DNA of 64,000 nt from DASXAI01 sp963798445 (GTDB taxonomy: Bacteria > Actinomycetota > Acidimicrobiia > Acidimicrobiales > Ilumatobacteraceae). The stretch lies in assembly GCA_963798445.1 (NCBI GenBank), contig CAWCTH010000003.1, positions 930,001-994,000 of the forward strand, given 5' to 3'. The notes below the pieces were generated by a model. It had not been told where the DNA came from. It did no database searches and worked only from the letters and a program-made list of their open reading frames with translations. Positions 53,116 through 62,469 of this stretch are shown here, in pieces. The number at the start of each line of letters is the position of its first letter. The first letter of the stretch is position 1. The translations under genes and the position numbers were made by a program.

Positions 53116-54246
53116 ATGCCCGTTGAGTTCCTGGGCATGGGCGGCACGAACGACGGCTCCGAGACCCGGCCGCGCTCGGGTCCCAGCTTCGACCGCGAGT
53201 ACACCGTGCGCCTGGCACGGGCCCACGAGGACAACGGCTGGGACCGCGTGCTGACGGCGTACGGCTCGGGCAGCCCCGACCCGGCCCAGGCCGCTGCGTT
53301 CATCGCCAGCCGCGTCGACAACCTGCAGCTCCTGCTGGCCCACCGGCCCAACCTGTCGATCCCCACGTTCGCGGCCAAGACCTTCGCCACCCTCGACCAG
53401 CTCAGCGAGGGCCGCCTCACCGTGCACTTCATCACCGGCGGCAACGACCACGAGCAGCAGCGCGAAGGCGACTTCCTCACCAAGGACCAGCGCTACTCCC
53501 GCACCCGCGAGTACATGCACATCGTGAAGCAGGCGTGGACGTCGAAGGAGCCCTTCGACCACGAGGGTGAGCACTACCGCTTCTACGACTTCGTGAGCGA
53601 CGTGTTCCCGGTGCAGCAGCCCCGCCCGAACCTGTCGTTCGGTGGCTCCTCGGCGGCCGCCTACGCCGCCGGTGGCGCCGAGGCCGACATCTACTGCCTC
53701 TGGGGCGAGCCGCTGGCCGAGACGGCCGAGCAGATCGCCTCGGTGAAGGCCGCCGCCCTCGCCGCCGGCCGGGCGCAGCCGCCGAAGTTCCAGGTGGCGT
53801 TCCGCCCCATCCTCGGCGCCACCGAAGCGCAGGCGTGGGAGAAGGCCTATGGCATCGTCGACACGATCGCCCGGCGCAAGCACGCGGCGCAGCCACTGCT
53901 CGGCCGCCGCTACACCGGTACGCCCGAGAACACCGGCTCACAGCGGCTGATCGCGCTGGCCGAGCGGGGCGAGCGCTTCGACCGGGCCATGTGGACGGGC
54001 ACCGCCGGTGCCACGGGCGGCGCCGGCAACTCGAACGCCCTCGTGGGCACACCCGAGACCGTGGCCGCCGCCCTGCTCGACTACTACGACCTCGGCATCG
54101 AGATCTTGTCGGCCCGCGGCTACGACATCTTGGAAGACGCCGTCGAGTTCGGGCGCGAGGTCATCCCCATCGTCCGCGAGGAGGTCGCCAAGCGCGACCG
54201 CGAGCGCGCCTCGGCGTCGGCGGCCGTGCTCGCCAACGCCTCCTGA
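53116..54246 (+). CDS. LLM-class flavin monooxygenase (SsuD/alkanesulfonate type)
   Basis: 376 residues. Characteristic blocks are FDREYTVRLARAHEDNGWDR, LLLAHRPNLSIPTFAAKTFA, LTVHFITGGNDHEQQREGD and YDFVSDVFPVQQPRP, matching FMNH2-dependent alkanesulfonate monooxygenases that release sulfite from sulfonates. It has a strong Shine-Dalgarno. The next gene, 5 bp on, encodes a flavoprotein, which might serve as an accessory or act on the same substrate. No ABC sulfonate importer adjoins it. Confidence 0.87.
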   Translation: MPVEFLGMGGTNDGSETRPRSGPSFDREYTVRLARAHEDNGWDRVLTAYGSGSPDPAQAAAFIASRVDNLQLLLAHRPNLSIPTFAAKTFATLDQLSEGRLTVHFITGGNDHEQQREGDFLTKDQRYSRTREYMHIVKQAWTSKEPFDHEGEHYRFYDFVSDVFPVQQPRPNLSFGGSSAAAYAAGGAEADIYCLWGEPLAETAEQIASVKAAALAAGRAQPPKFQVAFRPILGATEAQAWEKAYGIVDTIARRKHAAQPLLGRRYTGTPENTGSQRLIALAERGERFDRAMWTGTAGATGGAGNSNALVGTPETVAAALLDYYDLGIEILSARGYDILEDAVEFGREVIPIVREEVAKRDRERASASAAVLANAS

Positions 54247-54250
54247 CGGC

Positions 54251-56150
54251 ATGGCCGTCGTCGCCATCGTCGGGGCCGGTCCGGGCGGCACGTCGTTCCT
54301 GGAACGGCTGCTGGCCAGCGTCCCTGAGCTGCTGGCCGACGAACCGCTCGAGATCCACGTGATCGACCCCTTCCCCCCGGGCGCCGGGCGGGTGTGGCGC
54401 TTCGAGCAGTCGCCGCTGCTGCGGATGAACTCGATGGCCGAGGACGTCACGATGTTCACCGACGACTCGGTGCGCTGCGAGGGCCCGATCCGCCCGGGCC
54501 CCTCGCTCAGCGAATGGGCCGGCGTCGTGCGGGGCCAGCCTCAGGCCACGCCCGAGCTGACGGCCGAGGTCGCCGCCCTCACGCCCACCATGTTCCCGTC
54601 GCGCCAGCTCCAGAGCGCCTATCTGGCGTGGGTCTTCGGGCGCGTCGCCGCCGAGCGGCCCGCCAACGTCACCGTGCACGTCCACCAGGCCCTGGCCACG
54701 GCCATCGACGACGGACCCGGCGGGAGCCAGATCGTCACCCTGGCCGGTGAGCCCGCGCTCGTGGTCGACGTGGTGGTGCTGGCCCTCGGGCATCTCGATG
54801 TGGACCCGACCGGCCCCGAGGCCGAGCTGGCCCGCTTCGCCGCCGACCACGACCTGTTCTACCTGCCGCCCGAGTACTCGGCCGACGTCGACCTGAGCGC
54901 CGTGCCGGCCGGCGCCGACATCGTGGTACGGGGCATGGGCCTGGCCTTCATCGACCTCCTCATCCTGCTGACCGAGGGCCGCGGCGGGACGTTCCGCACC
55001 GGTACCGACGGCCGCCTGACCTACCACCCGAGCGGCCTCGAGCCTCGCCTGCACGTCGGCTCCCGGCGCGGCGTGCCGTACCACGCCAAGACGTCGTACC
55101 GCCTGCAGGGCAACCCGCTCGAGCTGCCGAAATTCCTGACCGGCGAGGCGGTGGACGCGCTGCTGGCCGACCACCCGCGGGTCGACTTCCGGCGCCACGT
55201 CTGGCCGCTGCTGGCCAAGGAGATCTGCTGGGGTTACTACCAGGAGCTGTTCACCGGCCACCCCGAGCGCACCACCATGGACTGGGACACCTTCGCCGGG
55301 CGCTACACCGGCGTCGAGTGGGGTAGCGACGGGTTCGCCGCGCTCGTCGCCGCCGCGGTGCCGGCCACCGAGGACCGCCTCGACCTGGACCACGTCGACC
55401 GGCCCTTGCGCGGTCTGCACTTCGGCGGCGACGGCGAGCTGCAAGACCACGTCCTCGACCTCATCGAGGCCGACGTGGCGCGGCGCTCGAACCCGGCCTA
55501 CAGCGCCGACCTCGGGGCCTTCATGGCGCTGCTGTCCAGCTTCCGCCAGCTCCCCCGCATCGTCGCGTCGGGCCAGCTGGGCGCCCGCTCGCGCGGTCGA
55601 GCAGATGGACGGTTGGTGGTTCGGGTTCTTCAGCTTCATCGCCAGCGGCCCACCGCCCGACCGCCTCGAGCAACTCGTCGCCCTGGCCCGCGCCGGGGTC
55701 GTGCACTTCCTGGGCGGCGACCTGGTCGTGGAGGCCGACGCCAAACGACGCTGCTTCGTCGCCCGTGCGGCCAGCGGTCCCGCCGTCGTGGAGGCCCCCG
55801 GTCTCATCGAGGCGAGGTTGCCGAAGGCCAACGTGCGCTCGCGCCGCGATGAACTGGTACGCACCCTCGTGTCACGGGGCGAAGGCGTGGAGGAGACGCT
55901 GCTCGACGACGACGACGACGACGACGCCATCAGCACCGGGCGGTTGATGGTCTCGGCCGAGCAGCTCCGCCTCCTCGATCGCGACGGGCGCCCGCATCCG
56001 TGCCGCCTCGCGCTGGGCGCCCACACCAACCGCTCACCCGCCGGCGCGTTCTCCCGGCCCCGTACCAACGCCCCATCCTTCCGCCAGCACGACGGCGCCG
56101 CCCGCGCCCTGCTGGTTCAACTGGCAGCGCCGGCGCGCCGCGGTGCCCGG
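54251..56150 (+). pseudogene. FAD/NAD(P)-binding (FAD_NAD_binding_9-type) protein, frame-disrupted, end uncertain
   Basis: N-terminus VVAIVGAGPGGTSFLERLL is a dinucleotide fold; HVIDPFPPGAGRVWRFEQSP and LLRMNSMAEDVTMF are family blocks, with VVRGMGLAFIDLLILL and RRGVPYHAK further on. One extra base near 55595 breaks the frame; removing it joins GQLGARSR to VEQMDGWWFGFFSF. After that the frame has no stop before the DUF4395 start at 56151 and runs into it, so either the stop was lost, another indel exists, or the two are fused. A run of GAC codons (seven Asp near 55907) lies in the C-terminal third. About 633 residues when restored. Probable oxidoreductase partner of the SsuD-like enzyme (inference). 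Confidence 0.7.
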
Positions 56151-56643
56151 ATGAGCGCCGTCGCTGCGCGTCGCTCGTGGTTCGGCTTCCCGAACCCCGT
56201 GAACGAAGTGGCCGCACGGGTCGTGGCCGCCGGCGTGGTGATCGAGTGCGTGGTCTTCCTGCTCGACGCGCCAACCGGTGGTCGTAGCGGCGATCGCCTA
56301 CGGCTTCGTGGCTCGTGTCCTGGCCGGCCCCCGCTACAGCCCCCTCGGCCTGCTGGCGACGCGTGTCGTCGTGCCCCGCCTGCGGCTGCGGCCGAAGCTG
56401 GTGCCCGGGCCGCCGAAGCGCTTCGCCCAAGCCATCGGCGCCACGCTCTCGGTCGGCGCGCTGGTGGCGGTGCTGCTGGGCGCGACCGGTCTGGCCATGC
56501 TGCTCGTGGCCGCCATCGTGGTGGCGGCCACGCTGGAGTCGGCCCTGGCGTTCTGCCTGGGCTGTCGCGTCTTCGCCCTCCTGATGCGCGCCGGCGTCAT
56601 CCCGGAGTCGGTGTGCGAGTCCTGCAACCGCCTGCCGGCGTGA
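56151..56643 (+). pseudogene. DUF4395 membrane protein, one-base insertion
   Basis: 163 residues when one extra base near 56273 is removed (frame passes from FLLDAP to VVVAAIAYGFVARVLAGP). The diagnostic motifs are FPNPVNEVAARVVAAGVV, ARVLAGPRYSPLGLLATR, PGPPKRFAQ and FCLGCRVFALLMRAG, ending VCESCNRL. Four hydrophobic helices; the paired cysteines (CLGC and CESC) suggest a redox or metal role, and DUF4395 genes often sit with thioredoxin-like or rhodanese genes. Its TGA and the convergent cupin's TGA share TGATCA. Confidence 0.8.
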
Positions 56644-57075
56644 TCACGGCCGCCGGTCGGGCCACAGGCTGGGCAGGTTGACCACGATGCCCTCCTGGGT
56701 GGAGCGGGCGATCACCACCACCGCCGGGTCCTCGGCCGAGGGGTTCTCCTCCCGGTGGGGCACGTAGGGCGGCACGAACACGTAGTCGCCCGGCTTGGTC
56801 TCGATGCGCACCTCCTGCTCGCCCTCGGGGAAGACGAACACGGGGTGGCCCGACACGATGTAGATGGCCGTTTCGGCCTCGCCGTGGTGATGGTCGCCCG
56901 ACGCGGTGGCCGGCGCCACGTGGGTCTCGCCCATCCAGATCTTCTGCGAGCCGACCGTCTTGCCCGAGATGGCCTCGAGCCGGTTCATGCCCGATGTCTG
57001 CGTCGTGTCGCCGGAGAGCGCCTCACCGATGATGTGGTGGAGGACCGTGTGCCAGTGGTCGGGTGCGTCGGTCAT
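56644..57075 (-). CDS. Cupin-domain protein
   Basis: 143 residues, single beta-barrel. Metal-binding motif 1 is in SGDHHHGEAETAIY (three His and a Glu) and motif 2 is PPYVPHREENPS. The start is placed at MTDAPDHW; an in-frame start 48 bp upstream would add an Arg/Val-rich tail. It lies 72 bp downstream of the polyketide synthase gene on the same strand, so it could belong to that cluster. Reaction unknown. Confidence 0.83.
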   Translation of the reverse strand: MTDAPDHWHTVLHHIIGEALSGDTTQTSGMNRLEAISGKTVGSQKIWMGETHVAPATASGDHHHGEAETAIYIVSGHPVFVFPEGEQEVRIETKPGDYVFVPPYVPHREENPSAEDPAVVVIARSTQEGIVVNLPSLWPDRRP

Positions 57076-57147
57076 GGACGACACGCTGCCACGTCCGACG
57101 AACGTTCTGACTGCGGTTGCCACTCATTGCGACACACACATCGCGCA

Positions 57148-60100
57148 TCAGAACGCCCGGTGGGCCCGCAGGATGCGGTACTCCCAGACTCTCGTGTTCA
57201 TCTGCTCGTACACGGCCGAGCCGGGCACGGCCAGGAAGTTGTCGATGGCGGCGTCGTGGCCGCCGAACGCCTCGGCGCGGGTGGCGGCCACCTCGTCGCA
57301 CGACGCCAGCACGTTGTCGGTGATGTCGCGGTCGTCGGCGATGGCGAAGCCGAGCGGCTCCAGGAGCACCCGCACCTCCATCCACCGCGCCACCGGCAGC
57401 AGGTCCGTGTACAGGAACCATCCGCCAGGCCTCACGACCCGGCTCACCTCGGTGAGGAAGGCACGGAGGTCGGGGTAGGTGTGCGACGACTCGACGTTGG
57501 TGACGGCGTCGAACGTCGCGTCGTCGAACGGCAGCCGCTCGGCGTCGCCGACCTGGAAGCGCACGGCGGGGTGGCGGTGGGCACGGGCGCAGAAGGCCAC
57601 CGCCTCGGGCGACAGGTCCACGCCCACCGCCTCGGCCACCCCGTAGCGATCGGCCAGCAGCGCCACGGTGCCACCCCGGCCACAGCCGACGTCCAGCACC
57701 CGGGCGCCGCTGAGGTCGGTGGCCCCGATCAGCTCGAAGGCGAGGCGGATCGAGCTGGGGTTGAACACGCCGTCGGGCACCTCGAAGCGGCGCTCGTCGG
57801 CACCGCCCAAGCTCAGGTAGCCGTAGTTCAGGAAGAACGACGCCTCTCCGACGCCGGTGCCGTCGAGGCGGCGGGTGACATCGTCGTAGAAGGCGCGGTA
57901 GCTGGCCTTGGCCGCCGAGCCGGGGCCCTCGACCGCGGCACCAGCCGGCCGCTCGATCACGTTGGGAGCGGCCGGGACCGCGGCCGGCACCATCGCCGCC
58001 ACCGCGGGGGGCCCGCCCTCCTGCGCCCGCTCCACCAGCGGGGCCAGTTCGGACACCGTGGGCGCCTGGAACAGCTGCTGCACGGGCAGCTCGATCTGGA
58101 AGCGGTCGCGGATCTGCGCCGCGACCTGCACCGCCAGCAGCGAGTGGCCGCCCAGGTCGAAGAACCGATCGTGCACCCCCACCGGGGCCACGCCCAGCTG
58201 GTCGGCCCAGATCTCGGCCAGCGCCTGCTCGATCGTGGTGCGGGGCTCCAGGAACGGTGTGGCCAGATTGGGGCGGCCGTGGCGATCGCCGGCGGGGCGG
58301 GCGGCCGCCGCGCTGTCGGCCGGGCGGATCCACGCCTGGAGCCGGGCCTCGAGATCGCCCACGGCCACCACCAGCCGGGTGCCCACGTCGGCGCCGAGCA
58401 GCCGGACGAAGACCTCTTTGCCCTCCTCGGGTTGGATGGCGTCGGGCATGGCGCCGCTGCGGGCCTCGCCGGCATTGTCCCAGGCGTCCCAGTCGACGCT
58501 CAGCCAGCGCGCCCCGCCGGCTTCGGCCAGTGCGTCGAGCACGGCGTTGGCGCCCGAGTACGCCGCCAGCCCCAGGCCGCCCAGCATCGACGCGATGGAG
58601 GAGTGGATGAGCCACCGCTGCGGCTCGCGCCCGTCGAAGGCGCGCGACAGGTGGAACAGGCCACGCACCTTCGGCGACAGCTGCAGCTCCACCGTGGCGG
58701 CGGTCGTGTCAGCAGCGGTGGCGAAGGCCGCCGGATCGAGGTTGGCGGCGCCGTGCACCACCAGGTCGACCTGGCCGAAGTGGGCGATGGCGTCGTCGAC
58801 GGCCGTGCGCACCTGGTCGCCGTCGTCCAGGTCGGCCACCAGCACCAGCAGGTCGTCGCCCCGCTCGCGCAGGCCGGCCAAGCGCCGCAGCCGCTCGCGC
58901 TGGTCGGCCGGGGTCGACATGCTCTCGCCCATCGCCGCCCACTGGTCGGGCTCGGGCATGGCGGAGCGGCCGACCAGCACCAGGCGGGCATCGAGGCGGT
59001 CGGCGAGGGCCTCGGCCAGGATGAGGCCCATGTGGCCGAGGCCGCCGGTCACCAGGCACACCGGGCGCTCGGGCAGCTGCACCGGCGGCGCCACCGAGGC
59101 GATGGGGGTCGACTCGAAGATCTCGACGAAGCGCCGGCCGGAGCGCAGCGCGACGGTGGGCTCGGGCGCGCCGGCGGCCAGCTCGGCCACCAGGAGATCG
59201 GCCACGTCGGGAGCGCCGTCCACGTCGAGATAGGACACGCGGATGCCGGGATGCTCCTGCGGCAACACCCGCGCCGCGCCCACCCGCAGGGCACGGGCCG
59301 GGTCGAGCGGGTCGCCGTCGTGGACACGGTAGGTGCCGCGGGCGACGAGCAGCACGGGCAGCGGCCTCACCGTGGGGTGGGTGCTGAGGGCCTTGGCCAA
59401 GCGCAAGGGGGCGAGCAGGCCGGCCGGGGCGGCGGCCTCGAGCGTCGTCGACGCCGGGGGTTCGGCGCTCCAGCAGTCGATGACACCGGCGAGGCGGCTG
59501 TCGGCGCCGCACACACCGGCGGCCAGCTGACCGAAGCTGTCGGCGTCGTGCGGGTCGAGCAGGAACTCGTCGTCGCCCATCTGCTCGAACCGCTCCCCCT
59601 GGCGCACCACGATCGGGCGGGCGCCGGCGACGAGCAGCCGTCCGACGACGGCGGCGCCGAGACCGCTCAACTCGTCGAACACGAGGATGCGCCGGCCCGC
59701 CAGACGCCCGGTCGCGCTGCTGTCGGTGGCCAGCGGCGGCGCGTCCCGCCACGCCGACCGGTAGAACCACGTTGCCGGGTCGCGGTCCTCGCGCGCCGGG
59801 GCGGCGCCGGCGGCGACGTCGGGCGCCCCGACCCAGTAGCGCTGGCGGTCGAAGGGGTACGTGGGCAGGCTCACCCGCCGGCGTCGCTCGGTGCGGTGGA
59901 AGGCGTCCCAGTCGACGGCGACGCCGGCCGACCAGAGGCGGGCCAGCGAGGCCATGGTGACTTCCGTGTCGGGCCTGACCTCGCCACCGCCCGGCAACGA
60001 CGCCAGGGCCACCGGTGCCGACCCGTTCCCGGTCTGCAGGGCGAACGTCACCAGGGTCTGCCCCGGTCCCACCTCCAGCAGGACGGCCTCGTTGCTGGCC

Positions 60101-62469
60101 GGGCCACCGGGCGCGGCGAGGGTGCGAAGCCCGTCGGCGAACCGCACCGTGGAGCGCAGCTGGGCGCTCCACGACTCGGGCCGCACCACCTCGCCGTCGG
60201 CCCAGGCACCGGTGAGGTTGGCCACGTACGGGATCGCCGGCGGCGACAGATCGACGCCCGCCACCAACGACTCGAACTCGTCGAGGATGGGCTCCATCAT
60301 CGAGGAGTGGAAGGCGTGCGACGTGTGCAGCTTGCGCGCCGCGATGGACTCGGTGGCCAGCGCCGCCTGCACCCGCTCGATGGCCGGCGTCGGCCCCGAC
60401 AGCACGGCGAAGCCCGGCGCGTTCACCGCCGCCAGCGAGACCTCCTCGCCGGTGAAGTCGTGCAGGGCCTCGGCCGGCGCCATCACGCCCAGCATCGATC
60501 CGGTGGGCAGGCCGGACATCAACCGGCCTCGCCGCGCCACCAGCCGTAGCGCGTCCTCCAGTCCCATCACGCCCGAGATGGCGGCGGCCACGTACTCGCC
60601 GATGCTGTGGCCGATCATGGCCGCCGGCTCGACGCCCCACGAGCGCCACAGCTGGGCCAGCGCGTACTCCACCGTGAACAGCGCCGGCTGGGTGAAGGCA
60701 GTGTCCTGCAGCACGTCGGCCGCCGCCGCCCGCCGCCTGGCGGTGGGGAACAGGAGGCGGCGCAGGTCGGTGTCCAGCTCGGGCTTCAGCAGCCGCGCGC
60801 ACCGATCGATCGCCTGCTTGACCACGGGCTCGCTCCGGTACAGCCCCTCGGCCATGCCGGGGTACTGCGTGCCCTGCCCGGAGAACATGAACACGACGGG
60901 ACGGCCGGCGCCGGCCACCGTGGTCGCCAGCGCCTCGGGCTGGCGCAGTGAGGCGATCACACCGGCGCGATCGTCGGCCGCGGCGACGAGGACCCGGCGG
61001 TGGCGGAACTGCCGCCGCCCGACGTGCAGCGTGAAGGCGACGTCGGCCAGGTCCAGCTCGAGATGGTGGTCGAGGTGGTCGGCCAGCAGCGCGGTGGCGG
61101 CGTCGAGCGCGTCGTCGGAGCGGGCCGAGACCGTGAGCACCTGATGCGGTCGCCGTGCTGCTGGTGCCGGCAACGCCGGTGCCTCCTCCAGCACGAGGTG
61201 GGCGTTGGTGCCGCCGACTCCGAAGGAGCTGACCCCGGCCCGCCGCGGGGTGCCGTTCTCCGGCCACGGCTGCAGCGTGGTGGTGACGTAGAACGGGCTG
61301 GCGGCGAAGTCGATGGCCGGGTTGGGGGCGCAGTAGTGGACCGTCGGAGGGATGGCGGCGTGCTCCAGGGCGAGCACGGTCTTGATGAGGCCCGTCACGC
61401 CCGATGCACACGACAGGTGGCCGACGTTCGACTTCACCGACCCGATGCCGCAGAAGCCGCGCCGGTCGGTGCTGGCGCGGAACACCTCCGTCAACGCCGA
61501 CAGCTCGATGGGATCACCCAGGATGGTGCCCGTGCCGTGGGCCTCGACGTAACCGATCGTGTCCGGCGTGATCCCCGCCATCGCCTGGGCGGCGCGGATG
61601 GCCGCCGCCTGCCCGCGTGGGCTCGGCGCGGTGTAGCCGGCCTTGGCGCTGCCGTCGTTGTTGATGCCGACGCCCAGGATGACGGCGCGGATGTTGTCGC
61701 CGTCGGCCACCGCGTCGCTCAGGCGCTTCAGCACGACCAGACCCACGCCGCTGCCGACCACCGTGCCCTGCGCGCTGGCGTCGAACGGCCGGCAGTGACC
61801 GTCGGGCGACAGGATGGAGCCGGCGGTGTAGAAGTAGCCGCCCCGTTGCGGCACGCGCACCGTGACGCCGCCGGCGAGCGCCATGTCCGACGTGCCGGAG
61901 CGCAGGCTCTCGCACGCCATCGAGACGGCGACGAGCGAGGTGGAGCAGGTGGTCTGCACCACCACCGCCGGCCCGCGGAGGTCGAGCCGGTACGACACCT
62001 GCGTGCAGAGGTGGTCCTTGTCGTTGGTGACCATCAGCTGCATGCCGTCGAGGTAGCCCAGCGTGTCGATGTTGAGGTACAGCCGGTACAGGTAGCTGCT
62101 CAGCTCGCACCCGCCGAACACCCCGATCGAGCCGGGGTAGGTGCCGGGCTCGTAGCCGGCGTCCTCCAGCGCCTCCCACGCCGTCTCCAGGAAGAGCCGG
62201 TGCTGCGGGTCGGTGAGCGACGCGTCACGGGCCGAGAAGCCGAAGAACGAGGCGTCGAACAGGTCGGCGTTCTCGAGGATGGGCGCGGCGTTGACGTAGC
62301 CCGGCAGGCGGGTGATGGAGTCGGGCACACCGGCGGCGCGCATGTCGTCCTGGCTGAGGAGCGTGATCGACTCGACGCCGCCGGCCACGTTCTCCCAGAA
62401 CTGGTCGAGGGTGCCGGCGCCGGGGAACCGCCCCCGCATGCCGACGATGGCGATGGGCTCGGCTGTCAT
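57148..62469 (-). CDS. Single-module type I polyketide synthase with C-terminal methyltransferase (KS-AT-KR-ACP-MT)
   Basis: 1773 residues. KS (about 5-430): Cys175 in VVQTTCSTSL, His311 in VEAHGTGT, Lys346/His351 in KSNVGHLSCASG. AT (about 525-830): Ser622 in GHSIGEYVA, and HAFH at 718-721, which predicts malonyl-CoA. A structural then catalytic KR (about 905-1330) has TGGLGHMG, a Ser near 1291-1294, Tyr1304 and Asn1308 in AAYSGANAV, so it should reduce. ACP Ser1443 in DLGGHSLLAVQ. MT (about 1545-1770) has VLDVGCGRGGTVALL and NVESSHTYPDLRAFL, resembling the mycobacterial phthiotriol O-methyltransferase family (Rv2952 type). No dehydratase, enoylreductase or thioesterase. One extension with ketoreduction and methylation is predicted; primer and release are unknown. 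Coupled (ATGA) to the gene upstream. Confidence 0.92.
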   Translation of the reverse strand: MTAEPIAIVGMRGRFPGAGTLDQFWENVAGGVESITLLSQDDMRAAGVPDSITRLPGYVNAAPILENADLFDASFFGFSARDASLTDPQHRLFLETAWEALEDAGYEPGTYPGSIGVFGGCELSSYLYRLYLNIDTLGYLDGMQLMVTNDKDHLCTQVSYRLDLRGPAVVVQTTCSTSLVAVSMACESLRSGTSDMALAGGVTVRVPQRGGYFYTAGSILSPDGHCRPFDASAQGTVVGSGVGLVVLKRLSDAVADGDNIRAVILGVGINNDGSAKAGYTAPSPRGQAAAIRAAQAMAGITPDTIGYVEAHGTGTILGDPIELSALTEVFRASTDRRGFCGIGSVKSNVGHLSCASGVTGLIKTVLALEHAAIPPTVHYCAPNPAIDFAASPFYVTTTLQPWPENGTPRRAGVSSFGVGGTNAHLVLEEAPALPAPAARRPHQVLTVSARSDDALDAATALLADHLDHHLELDLADVAFTLHVGRRQFRHRRVLVAAADDRAGVIASLRQPEALATTVAGAGRPVVFMFSGQGTQYPGMAEGLYRSEPVVKQAIDRCARLLKPELDTDLRRLLFPTARRRAAAADVLQDTAFTQPALFTVEYALAQLWRSWGVEPAAMIGHSIGEYVAAAISGVMGLEDALRLVARRGRLMSGLPTGSMLGVMAPAEALHDFTGEEVSLAAVNAPGFAVLSGPTPAIERVQAALATESIAARKLHTSHAFHSSMMEPILDEFESLVAGVDLSPPAIPYVANLTGAWADGEVVRPESWSAQLRSTVRFADGLRTLAAPGGPASNEAVLLEVGPGQTLVTFALQTGNGSAPVALASLPGGGEVRPDTEVTMASLARLWSAGVAVDWDAFHRTERRRRVSLPTYPFDRQRYWVGAPDVAAGAAPAREDRDPATWFYRSAWRDAPPLATDSSATGRLAGRRILVFDELSGLGAAVVGRLLVAGARPIVVRQGERFEQMGDDEFLLDPHDADSFGQLAAGVCGADSRLAGVIDCWSAEPPASTTLEAAAPAGLLAPLRLAKALSTHPTVRPLPVLLVARGTYRVHDGDPLDPARALRVGAARVLPQEHPGIRVSYLDVDGAPDVADLLVAELAAGAPEPTVALRSGRRFVEIFESTPIASVAPPVQLPERPVCLVTGGLGHMGLILAEALADRLDARLVLVGRSAMPEPDQWAAMGESMSTPADQRERLRRLAGLRERGDDLLVLVADLDDGDQVRTAVDDAIAHFGQVDLVVHGAANLDPAAFATAADTTAATVELQLSPKVRGLFHLSRAFDGREPQRWLIHSSIASMLGGLGLAAYSGANAVLDALAEAGGARWLSVDWDAWDNAGEARSGAMPDAIQPEEGKEVFVRLLGADVGTRLVVAVGDLEARLQAWIRPADSAAAARPAGDRHGRPNLATPFLEPRTTIEQALAEIWADQLGVAPVGVHDRFFDLGGHSLLAVQVAAQIRDRFQIELPVQQLFQAPTVSELAPLVERAQEGGPPAVAAMVPAAVPAAPNVIERPAGAAVEGPGSAAKASYRAFYDDVTRRLDGTGVGEASFFLNYGYLSLGGADERRFEVPDGVFNPSSIRLAFELIGATDLSGARVLDVGCGRGGTVALLADRYGVAEAVGVDLSPEAVAFCARAHRHPAVRFQVGDAERLPFDDATFDAVTNVESSHTYPDLRAFLTEVSRVVRPGGWFLYTDLLPVARWMEVRVLLEPLGFAIADDRDITDNVLASCDEVAATRAEAFGGHDAAIDNFLAVPGSAVYEQMNTRVWEYRILRAHRAF

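Noticed and set aside
55905..55925. GAC trinucleotide run as a phase-variation site
   Set aside because: Changes in unit number keep the frame; it simply encodes a run of Asp.
56755..60549. A long plus-strand open frame opposite the PKS
   Set aside because: Composition is antisense-like (His, Arg, Gln, Gly runs) and the PKS domains on the other strand are intact.
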